Positions 45,479 through 52,724 of a stretch of 64,000 bases of DNA are shown here, piece by piece. The notes under the pieces are model-generated. The model was not told the origin of the DNA and did no database searches. It was given only the letters and a program-made list of their open reading frames with translations. The stretch spans positions 992,001-1,056,000 of the forward strand of contig NZ_CP026124.1 of NCBI RefSeq assembly GCF_002902905.1, written 5' to 3'. This stretch comes from Achromobacter sp. AONIH1. Lineage in GTDB: Bacteria; Pseudomonadota; Gammaproteobacteria; Burkholderiales; Burkholderiaceae_B. The number at the start of each line of letters is the position of its first letter. Position 1 is the first letter of the stretch. The position numbers were made by a program, and so were the translations under genes.

Positions 45479-46620
45479 TCCAGACCCAGACCCCAGGCCC
45501 GGCCTCGCGCGCGCATGCGAGCCCTGCCCTGTTGCCCAACCCCATGCGCGGTCCGAACCCATTCAAGCTGGGTGTGTTCTCGGCCAACGCCGATGGCGGC
45601 CTGAGCTTCACCACCGTGCCGGAACGCTGGGCCGCGCGCTGGGATGATGTGCAGCAGGCCGCCGTCATCGCCGATCGCGGCGGCATGGACTTCTTTCTGC
45701 CCATCGCGCGCTGGAAGGGCTTCGGCGGCACGACACAGGCGCGCGAGTGGTCGTTCGAGACCTTCACCTTCGCCGCCGCGCTGGCCGCCGTCACGCAGCG
45801 CATCGCGCTGTTCATGACCGTGCATGTGCCGCTGGTGCATCCGCTGTACGCGGCCAAGGCCCTGGCCACGGTCGATCACATCAGCCACGGGCGCGCCGGC
45901 CTGAACATCGTTTGCGGCTGGAACCCCGACGAGTTCGCGATGTTCGGCCAGACGCTTACCGACACGCCTTACGTGCAGGCCGGCGAGTGGGCCGAGATCC
46001 TGGAGCGCCTCTACAGCGCGACGGGACCGCTGGATTTCGACGGCCGCTACTACCAGCTCAAGCAGGCGGTCTCCAAGCCGGCCGCGCTGCAATCGCCGCG
46101 CCCGGTCACCATGAACGCCGCCTTCGGCCCGCCGGGCCGCGACTTCGCCGCGCAGCATTGCGACTACCTCTTCACCACCTTCACCGACATCGAAGGCGGC
46201 CGCCAGCACATCGCCGATGTGCGCGCCCGCGCGCTCAAGACCGGGCGCGACGTGGGCGTGTACACGGTCGCGCACGTGGTCTGCCGCGAGACCGAGCGGG
46301 AAGCGCGCGACTATTACGAGCACTATTCGCGCGTGCACGAAGACACGGCGGCGGTGGACTATCACATGAAGCAGAAGCAGGGCTTTTCCAACAGCCACGA
46401 CGCGCAGGCCTACCAGCAGTACCGGCAGCGCTTCGCCGCCGGCACCGGCAGTTATCCGCTGGTCGGCACGCCCGAGCAAATCGCGGCCGAGCTGGCGCGC
46501 ATGCACGAAGCCGGCTTCGGCGGCGCAGCGCTCACCTTCGTCAACTACGTGCAGGAGCTACCCTACTTCTGCGAACGGGTCCTGCCCTTGCTGCGCGACG
46601 CCGGCCTGCGCGTCGAGTGA
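45475..46620 (+). CDS. LLM-class flavin-dependent monooxygenase (RutA/SsuD-like)
   Basis: The 381-residue protein has the bacterial luciferase-like TIM barrel. It shows KLGVFSANADGG (31-42), GGMDFFLPIARWKGFGG, FMTVHVPLVHPLYAAKALATVDHISHG split over two strands, and RAGLNIVCGWNPDEFAMFG. The segment is close to RutA-type pyrimidine and dimethyl-sulfone monooxygenases. It needs FMNH2 from a reductase, and a flavin reductase gene follows 8 bp later. It probably oxygenates a nitrogen or sulfur heterocycle; the substrate is not readable. Confidence 0.88.
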   Translation: MIQTQTPGPASRAHASPALLPNPMRGPNPFKLGVFSANADGGLSFTTVPERWAARWDDVQQAAVIADRGGMDFFLPIARWKGFGGTTQAREWSFETFTFAAALAAVTQRIALFMTVHVPLVHPLYAAKALATVDHISHGRAGLNIVCGWNPDEFAMFGQTLTDTPYVQAGEWAEILERLYSATGPLDFDGRYYQLKQAVSKPAALQSPRPVTMNAAFGPPGRDFAAQHCDYLFTTFTDIEGGRQHIADVRARALKTGRDVGVYTVAHVVCRETEREARDYYEHYSRVHEDTAAVDYHMKQKQGFSNSHDAQAYQQYRQRFAAGTGSYPLVGTPEQIAAELARMHEAGFGGAALTFVNYVQELPYFCERVLPLLRDAGLRVE

Positions 46621-46628
46621 GGTTCGTC

Positions 46629-47168
46629 ATGAGCGCTCCCGCCCTGCCCCGCGCGCCGGCCGCCGGCATTTCCTCCGAGGCGTTCCGCGCCGGCATGCGC
46701 CACCTGGCCGGCGCCGTCACCGTGCTGGCCGCCAGCGGCGCCGATGGCGCGCCCATCGGCCTGGCGGCGACCGCCGTCTGCTCGCTCAGCGCCGAGCCGG
46801 CCGCGCTGCTGGCCTGCGTCAACCGCGATACTTCGCTGGGCCGCGTCATCGCGCCCGGCATGGCCTTTTCCGTCAACGTGCTGGGCGCCGGCCATGAGCG
46901 GCTGGCGCGCGCCTTCGGCGGCATGCTGGGCCTGGACCAGGAAGCGCGCTTCGCGCTGGGCGCATGGTCGCGGCCCGATGGCCAGACGCCCGTGCTCAAC
47001 GACGCGCTGGTCTCATTCTCGTGTCGTGTGTTCCAGCTGATCGAACATGCCAGCCACCTGATCGTGATCGGCGCGGTCGAGCGCGTCACGCCCGCCGAAG
47101 GCGCGGCGCTGCAACCCAGCCTGGTCTATCACCATGGCAATTTCGGCAGCCTGCACGCCACCGTATAA
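46629..47168 (+). CDS. Flavin reductase (RutF/HpaC-like)
   Basis: The 179-residue flavin reductase domain has FRAGMRHLAGAVTVLAA, the flavin-binding GLAATAVCSLSAEPAALLACVN split and FSVNVLGAGHE. VSFSCRVFQLIEHASHLIVIG and YHHGNFGSL complete it. It supplies FMNH2 to the preceding monooxygenase. GAGG lies six bases before the ATG at 46629; the frame is open further upstream but only as a shadow of the monooxygenase gene. The gntR gene follows 49 bp later. Confidence 0.9.
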   Translation: MSAPALPRAPAAGISSEAFRAGMRHLAGAVTVLAASGADGAPIGLAATAVCSLSAEPAALLACVNRDTSLGRVIAPGMAFSVNVLGAGHERLARAFGGMLGLDQEARFALGAWSRPDGQTPVLNDALVSFSCRVFQLIEHASHLIVIGAVERVTPAEGAALQPSLVYHHGNFGSLHATV

Positions 47169-47197
47169 TTCCCCGGCTCGTTTGAATTCTGAATTCA
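47164..47197 (+). promoter_or_regulatory. gntR promoter -10 and perfect operator D
   Basis: A perfect -10 TATAAT lies at 47164-47169. The 15-bp perfect palindrome TGAATTC-T-GAATTCA follows at 47183-47197, about +8 to +22, and ends 20 bp before the gntR start codon. The layout fits autorepression. The -35 (TTTCGG, 47141-47146) is poor. Confidence 0.8.
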
Positions 47198-47217
47198 TGT
47201 TCCACCGGGAGTTCACG

Positions 47218-47910
47218 ATGGCCCAAGACAGTGCCAAGCTTGTCAAATTGCCTCGCCGCACCGCGCTCAAGCAGACCACGCTGAGCGAATCGGTGTACGC
47301 GGAAATCCGTTCGCGCCTGCAGCGCGGCGAGATCGGCCCGAACGACCGCGTGCTGGACTACGAAGTGGCCGAGGAGTTCGACTGTACCCGCATGCCCGTG
47401 CGTCAGGCCCTGCTGCGGCTGGTGAGCGAGGGCTACCTGATCGGCACCACGCGCGGCTTCGTCACGCCCACGCTGACCAACGACGACATCCACGAGATCT
47501 TCGAAGTGCGCCGCCTGCTCGAGCCCAGCGCGGCCGCGGGCGCCGTCGCCATCCTGGACGACCGCCAGGACGCCGCGCTCAAGCGCGCCTTCCAGAAGGC
47601 CGTCAAGGCCCACGACAAGCGCGACGCGGCCCTGATGATCGAGGCCAACATGGAGTTCCGCGACGTCTGGCTGGGCGCCGTGCAGAACGCGCGTCTGCAG
47701 GACACCATCCGCCGCTTCACCGACCACGCGCAGCAGGTGCGGCTGGGCACGCTGAGCGACCCGGGCACGCAGAAGATCGTGGTCGACGGCATGCGTGCGC
47801 TGCTCGAAGGTTTCCTGGAACGCGATCCGCGCAAGATCAAGACGGCCATGCTGGCGTTCATCGTCAACGCGGAGCAGCAGTATTTCGCGCTGCTGGGCGG
47901 ACACGACTGA
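47218..47910 (+). CDS. GntR-family regulator (FCD/FadR subfamily)
   Basis: The 230-residue protein has a GntR winged helix (about 20-85, SVYAEIRSRLQRGEIGPND and CTRMPVRQALLRLVSEGYL). An all-helical FCD effector domain follows (about 100-225, with the metal-coordinating pattern EVRRLLEP). The ATG at 47218 has GGGAG seven bases upstream; earlier in-frame starts (47134, 47197) would read through the promoter or operator. FCD regulators are mostly repressors released by small carboxylates. Four matching operators in the window define its likely targets. Confidence 0.9.
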   Translation: MAQDSAKLVKLPRRTALKQTTLSESVYAEIRSRLQRGEIGPNDRVLDYEVAEEFDCTRMPVRQALLRLVSEGYLIGTTRGFVTPTLTNDDIHEIFEVRRLLEPSAAAGAVAILDDRQDAALKRAFQKAVKAHDKRDAALMIEANMEFRDVWLGAVQNARLQDTIRRFTDHAQQVRLGTLSDPGTQKIVVDGMRALLEGFLERDPRKIKTAMLAFIVNAEQQYFALLGGHD

Positions 47911-48040
47911 GCGGGTCCGCGCGCCGTCAGGCCGGCGCGTGAGGCTGACCATGAGGCCGCCGCGAGCCGGCGGGCGTTGAACGGATTGTGACGGTTGATC
48001 GTGCGCGTCGGTGGGACCTGTCCACGCGCTGCCGCGCCGA

Positions 48041-48673
48041 TCAGCCCGTCCAGTGCCGCCGCGCCAGGTCCATGAAGATATCCACGGCCAGGATGCTGAC
48101 GATCACCGTCACGCCCAGGTCCAGCGCCCGCCATGTCCAGGCCCGCTGGAACGCCCCGCCCAGCCGCGCGCTGGCCAGCGCCAGCACGACGAACCACGCC
48201 AGCGATGCCGCCATCGCGCCCAGCGCGAACCAGGGCTGGCCCGCGAGTGGCCGAGCCAGCGCCAGCGGGCCGATCAGCACGACCGTGTCCAGCCAGGAAT
48301 AGGGATTCAGGAAGCCGAGCCGCGCCACGCTGCGCAGCGCCTCGCCCTGGTCCGCCGCCACATGCTGCGCGGCCTGCGCCGACAGCCCCTGGCAGGCCGC
48401 GCGCAGGCGGCAGCCGGCGAACCACAGCAGATACGCGCCGCCGGCCAGCAACAGCAAGGACAGCGCCGCCGGATGGCGCGAGAACGCGGCCGCCAGCCCG
48501 GCCATGCCCAGCACGATCTGGATCGCGTCGGCGGCGACGCAGATGGCCACGGCGCGCCACAGCGGGCCGCCGGCCAGTCCCAGGCGCAGCACCAGCGTGT
48601 CCTTCGGGCCCGGCGCGACGAACAGACCCAGGCCGAGCAGCAGTCCGTCGGTGAAATGAGCGGCAAGGGCCAT
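48041..48673 (-). CDS. LysE/ArgO-family amino-acid exporter
   Basis: The 210-residue protein has six hydrophobic segments. It has the family N-terminus GLLLGLGLFVAPGPKDTLVLRLGL (about 9-33) and FLNPYSWLDTVVLIG, the LysE/ArgO signature. It would export basic or other amino acids to limit toxicity. The ATG at 48673 has AGGAG seven bases upstream. Its leader carries three DnaA-box sequences. Substrate identity (arginine or lysine) is inference from family. Confidence 0.88.
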   Translation of the reverse strand: MALAAHFTDGLLLGLGLFVAPGPKDTLVLRLGLAGGPLWRAVAICVAADAIQIVLGMAGLAAAFSRHPAALSLLLLAGGAYLLWFAGCRLRAACQGLSAQAAQHVAADQGEALRSVARLGFLNPYSWLDTVVLIGPLALARPLAGQPWFALGAMAASLAWFVVLALASARLGGAFQRAWTWRALDLGVTVIVSILAVDIFMDLARRHWTG

Positions 48674-48684
48674 GCGCAAACTCC

Positions 48685-48728
48685 TGTGGATAAGCGACGC
48701 GCTGTGGATAAGCGTCATCTGTGGATAA
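48685..48728 (-). repeat. Three tandem perfect DnaA boxes in the argO/lysE leader
   Basis: TGTGGATAA occurs at 48685-48693, 48703-48711 and 48720-48728, all in the same orientation with steps of 18 and 17 bp. The first box abuts the AGGAG of the exporter gene. In the minus strand each unit reads CTTATCCACAG. Confidence 0.85.
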
Positions 48729-48923
48729 GCCGTGGATCGAAAAAATGCCCGCTACGCGGCGGCGCCGCGCATGGCTTGCCACTATCCCCGGCCGCCCGTC
48801 CACGGGGGAATACGGACTGTCTGCTTTGCTTTACGATCAATGCCGACGCGCTCGCCGCGCGGGCCACGCGCGCGTCGCGCGATGGAACAATCGCAACGAT
48901 CGAATTCCCGGAACCCGCCGACC

Positions 48924-49616
48924 ATGCCCGTCACGCAACAGGAAACCCTGCGCATGCTGCTCGCCCGGCGCGGCCGCGAGCTGGGCAAGTCCATGACCGC
49001 CATCGCCCGCGAGGCCAGCCTGTCGCGCGCGCACCTGTATGCCCTGGCCGAAGGCCGCGCCCAGGACCCGTCCGTGCGCACCCTGGCGCGCCTGTCGCGC
49101 GCGCTGGACGTGTCGCCGCTGCTGCTGTTCCGCTATTACGCGGACGTGTCGGGCGCGCCGCAAAGCGCGCCGACGCTGGCGCCGACCAACCGGGCCCGGG
49201 GACTGGACGATCCGCGCGACGTGGCCGTGTTCAACGCCGACGTGACCATGCCCGACCAGGGCATGGTGCTGCCGGGCGAAGTGTTCGAGAAGGTTTGGGA
49301 AATCCAGAACCTGGGCAGCCGCCCCTGGCGCGGCCGCAGGCTCGCGCGCGTGGACGGCGAATACGTGCTCGCGCGCCGCGACGCGGCGGGCCGCCTGCGG
49401 GACGCCGTCATGGACGTGCACCTGGCAAGTCTGCAACGCGAGATCGCCGTGCCGGACACGCTGCCGGGGCAGCCCGTCAGGCTGAGGCTGTCCTTTGCCG
49501 CACCCAGGGAAAGCTGCACGGTGGCGTCGATCTGGCGGCTGGAGCACGGCGACGGCCGGCCCTGCTATGGGCCGGAGTTCGTGCTGCATGTGGTGGTGAC
49601 GGTGATGGCGAGGTAG
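48924..49616 (+). CDS. XRE helix-turn-helix protein fused to an NBR1-type Ig-like domain
   Basis: The 230-residue protein has an N-terminal Cro/CI helix-turn-helix (about 10-65, SMTAIAREASLSRAHLYALAEGRA and PSVRTLARLSRALDVSP). A beta-rich C-terminal part follows (about 115-228), matching NBR1 Ig-like domains: VLPGEVFEKVWEIQNLGSRPW, then VPDTLPGQPVRLRLSFAAP and ASIWRLEHGDGRPCYGPEF. Such pairing is uncommon; the Ig-like half may bind peptides or proteins. The ATG at 48924 is chosen since earlier codons lack any family match. Its target genes are unknown. Confidence 0.75.
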   Translation: MPVTQQETLRMLLARRGRELGKSMTAIAREASLSRAHLYALAEGRAQDPSVRTLARLSRALDVSPLLLFRYYADVSGAPQSAPTLAPTNRARGLDDPRDVAVFNADVTMPDQGMVLPGEVFEKVWEIQNLGSRPWRGRRLARVDGEYVLARRDAAGRLRDAVMDVHLASLQREIAVPDTLPGQPVRLRLSFAAPRESCTVASIWRLEHGDGRPCYGPEFVLHVVVTVMAR

Positions 49617-49667
49617 GCGGCGGGTCTGCGGACCATCGCGCCCGGCGCTCGCCGCGCGCGGCCCGCC

Positions 49668-50804
49668 TCAGCCGCCGACGCTGGCGCGCATCAGGCGCTT
49701 GAATCCCGGAATCCGCATGCTCAGCCCGAACGCCAGATCGCGCCACCATGCCGGCAGGTCCGCCTGGAAACAGGGCGTGAGCGCGCGCGACAGCAGCTGG
49801 AAGGCCTGCACCCGCCTGCGCCGTTCCCGCGCGTAAGCCAGGAACCCCGCTTCGATGTCACCCGTGCGGCGCAGCCCGCGCGCCAGGGCCAGCGCGTCGC
49901 CCATGGCCAGTGTCGATCCCAGGCCCAGCTGCGGGCTCATGGCGTGGGCGGCATCGCCCACCAGGCAGATGCGGCCCTGCGCCAGCCGCTTGGGCCAGGC
50001 GTGACGATAGGTGGCGAAGCTGAACTGCGAGTGATCGCGGATCTGGTCCACCACGGGACGGCTTTGCGGCCAAAAGCGGACCAGCTCGGCCTTCCACGCT
50101 TCCAGGTCCGATGCCTGCCATTGCGCATGGCGGGCGACGGGCAGGCTCCAGAACATCGCGATGTCCAGTTGCGCGCCGGTGTAGCTGCACGGCATCAGGC
50201 CGAACAGCTTGCGCGGGCCGTGCATGCGCTGATGCAGGATGGTCGGCCATTGCCAGTCCGCCACGCTGATCATGCCGTTCAGGGCGCCCCAGGCATAGGG
50301 CGAGGTCGGCGCGGACAGGCCGCATTGCTGCGCCAGATCGGAGCCCGAGCCGCTGGCGATCACCGCGCCTTCATAAACCTGCTCATGTTCGCCCCAGCGC
50401 AGCAGCACGCGATCGCGGGAGGGCTCCAGCGCGGCGATCGGCGCGTCCAGATGCAGGCGCACGCCCAGCTCGCCCGCGCGCTGCTGCAACACCCGCGTCA
50501 TCGCGGGCCGCGTCACGGCGCGCGCCGGCAGGTCTTGCGCATAGGGGATGTCGACCAGCAGCCAGGAACGATGGCTGCGGCCCTCCAGGCGGTGGATGGG
50601 CACGCTGGCTTGGGCGAAGGCATCGAGGGCGCCCAGCTCCCGCAGGGCCAGCAACCCGCCCGGCTGGATCAGCATGCCGGCCCCCACGGGGGCCAGCGTG
50701 GGGTGGCGTTCGAAGACGTCGACCTCGGCGCCTTCGCGGGCCAGCGCGATGGCACAGGCCAGGCCGGCGGTGCCGGCGCCGATGATGGCGATGCGGGGGG
50801 TCAT
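49668..50804 (-). CDS. FAD-dependent aromatic-ring-type monooxygenase (PHBH fold)
   Basis: The 378-residue flavoprotein begins MTPRIAIIGAGTAGLACAIA with the GxGxxG dinucleotide motif (9-14). The PHBH second motif is seen as VIASGSGSDLAQQ and the GD motif as ICLVGDAAHAMSPQLGLGST. Related enzymes hydroxylate salicylate, 6-hydroxynicotinate or kynurenine. The ATG at 50804 starts the Rossmann fold; a longer frame upstream has no matching sequence. No pathway partner is adjacent, so the substrate is open. Confidence 0.85.
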   Translation of the reverse strand: MTPRIAIIGAGTAGLACAIALAREGAEVDVFERHPTLAPVGAGMLIQPGGLLALRELGALDAFAQASVPIHRLEGRSHRSWLLVDIPYAQDLPARAVTRPAMTRVLQQRAGELGVRLHLDAPIAALEPSRDRVLLRWGEHEQVYEGAVIASGSGSDLAQQCGLSAPTSPYAWGALNGMISVADWQWPTILHQRMHGPRKLFGLMPCSYTGAQLDIAMFWSLPVARHAQWQASDLEAWKAELVRFWPQSRPVVDQIRDHSQFSFATYRHAWPKRLAQGRICLVGDAAHAMSPQLGLGSTLAMGDALALARGLRRTGDIEAGFLAYARERRRRVQAFQLLSRALTPCFQADLPAWWRDLAFGLSMRIPGFKRLMRASVGG

Positions 50805-50885
50805 GCTTGTGAAAAGTCGGTGGACAACCAGCGTATCGGGGACAGCTTGAATCGGGTGCGGATTTTTCGTGTCCTTTTCTTGGCG

Positions 50886-50924
50886 CTCTCTGCAAAGACT
50901 TAGACTCTGGTGCTTTGCAGAGAG
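50886..50924. repeat. 12-bp perfect inverted repeat
   Basis: CTCTCTGCAAAG (50886-50897) and CTTTGCAGAGAG (50913-50924) flank a 15-base loop. A further GAGAGAACGTCTCTC dyad and CTCTCTGC words follow to about 50970. The whole is AT-richer than its surroundings and lies between the AlbA_2 gene and the monooxygenase. Confidence 0.7.
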
Positions 50925-50973
50925 ATAAGCTATTGATTTATATGGCATTGAGAGAACGTCTCTCTGCGGCTCT

Positions 50974-52650
50974 CTAATTTTTCTTTGCTCTTGTCTCTGT
51001 CAGTCGCCAGCACGGCGCCGTGTCCGATCCGGTGTTGACGATCACTCCATGGCGGCGCTGTCTGGTCAGCAGGTTACTGATCTTGTTGTACTTCTGCTTG
51101 TCGTCAAGAGCATCGCTTAACTTGTTCATCAGGAGTTTGTTGATCTCGGCACGGGTCGCCTGACCAAACTTCTCCAGATAATCGGTCAGCAGTTTGACGT
51201 AGAACTCGTCGTCTTGCGCCCGGGTGCGGATGTAATCGGCCTTGTTCGCCGTCGCCTCGGCCACGGAGGCTGATACGTGGAAGTTGGGTTTGCGCCCTTC
51301 GATCAGCTTGCTGCGCCGCAAGCGCGTGGCGGCTTCGTCAGGGATAGGCAACTTCTTCTGCACACGATCAAGTGCCAGCACATCCGCCAGCGGCAGATCG
51401 GTGTTCTGGATCAGCAATCGACTGTAAGCCGGGTCCACCACGCCGCCATAGATCGTCAGCCTGACTGCGCCGGGATCGCTCAGGTCGTAGTCTGGCAATG
51501 GAAAGTAGCGTCTTGCCTGCCCTGTATAGATGGAGTGGATGCCATAGCCCATGGTGTCGATCATGTTCAGCTCGACCATTGCCTGGGCCAACGCCGGATT
51601 ACGGTATCGGCGTGGCGTCTTGTCACCCTGGATGTACTCGTCGGGTTGTCCTTCGAAGAAGTTGCCTTCATTCTCGAATACCAGTCTGTCCGGCAATTCC
51701 GTCACCACCACGCGACCATTGCGGGTGTAGTCCTGATGTGCAAGGCAGTTGTGCAGGGCCTCCAATACGATCTTCTGGTCGTACTTGGATACCTCGATAG
51801 GCAACAGTTCATCTTGGGGCAGCAGTCGAAGCTGGATGTTGCGAATGCGCTGGTAGAGTTGCGTCGTGCTCAACAAAAAAGGCGGCCCGAAGTGCTCATA
51901 GGCCCGTTCCTGGCCTTCCAGTTTCCAGGTCAGTTGTGCGGGGTAGGGAGACAGGCGGTAGGACGATTCAGCCTTGCCGAGCAACAGCAGTGCGGCACGA
52001 GTGATTTGGCCACTTTGCGTGACGCGCGCGCGATCAAGGAATGATGCCAGTGGCCAACTCGCCACCTCACCAGATTGGAAACGGTTGGCGTACTTCTGTG
52101 CGAAGGACTCCCGCGCTTTTCTTACCGCGGCCTCATCCAGATCATCCAGCGTGGCGCCAGGAACCACCTGCGCCGTCCAATCTTGAGCAAGTGTCTGGTG
52201 GCGAATATCATCCAGCTTGTCCAAGCCCAGTGACGTCAGGCTTTCGCCAGCGCGGGCATAGTAGTGGCCTTTCCAGGCAATCGGGATGCCCTGCGGCGCA
52301 GCAGGAATCTCGAACATCAGCACGCGGCCATCGCAGTGTTGCAGTTCATGGATTTCACGGAAGGTGATGCGAGGTTCTGCATTTTCCGCAATCTGCATCT
52401 TCAACGAGTGGAGGCGTTCGGGTTGCGGGCGATAGTCCGTGCCGACCACGCGACGGCTTTTGTTGTTCACACCGAACACCAGCCAGCCGCCATCGGTTCC
52501 GCGCAGGTTGGCTTCGTTTGCCAGCGCGGAGAAGTACTTGCCGATATCGTCGGTACTGTAGTCGCTACCTGCTTGCTTGAACTCCGCCACCTCGTTCTCC
52601 CAGGTGGCGATCAGGCTGTTCAGTTGCAGGCCCAAGTCTGGTTGGGTCAT
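50974..52650 (-). CDS. AlbA_2 (Schlafen-type) and GHKL-ATPase-like DNA-binding protein
   Basis: The 558-residue protein has an N-terminal AlbA_2/Schlafen domain (about 15-150): ENEVAEFKQAGSDY, ALANEANLRGTDGGWLVFGV and the GHYYARAGES end. A GHKL-type ATPase half follows with EALHNCLAHQDYTRNGRVVVTE and the MGYGIHSI segment. It belongs to the COG2865 group. Functions range from transcription control to mobile-element or phage-defence roles. The gene is clearly lower in GC than its neighbours and starts 75 bp after mnmE, suggesting acquisition. AGAGG precedes the ATG at 52650. The function remains open. Confidence 0.85.
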   Translation of the reverse strand: MTQPDLGLQLNSLIATWENEVAEFKQAGSDYSTDDIGKYFSALANEANLRGTDGGWLVFGVNNKSRRVVGTDYRPQPERLHSLKMQIAENAEPRITFREIHELQHCDGRVLMFEIPAAPQGIPIAWKGHYYARAGESLTSLGLDKLDDIRHQTLAQDWTAQVVPGATLDDLDEAAVRKARESFAQKYANRFQSGEVASWPLASFLDRARVTQSGQITRAALLLLGKAESSYRLSPYPAQLTWKLEGQERAYEHFGPPFLLSTTQLYQRIRNIQLRLLPQDELLPIEVSKYDQKIVLEALHNCLAHQDYTRNGRVVVTELPDRLVFENEGNFFEGQPDEYIQGDKTPRRYRNPALAQAMVELNMIDTMGYGIHSIYTGQARRYFPLPDYDLSDPGAVRLTIYGGVVDPAYSRLLIQNTDLPLADVLALDRVQKKLPIPDEAATRLRRSKLIEGRKPNFHVSASVAEATANKADYIRTRAQDDEFYVKLLTDYLEKFGQATRAEINKLLMNKLSDALDDKQKYNKISNLLTRQRRHGVIVNTGSDTAPCWRLTETRAKKN

Positions 52651-52724
52651 TGGTTTTCCTCTACCCGTCCCTATCACTTCGACCAAGCGCGTTCGACAGT
52701 GATCCGCCTGCTTCAGCAGCAGTT

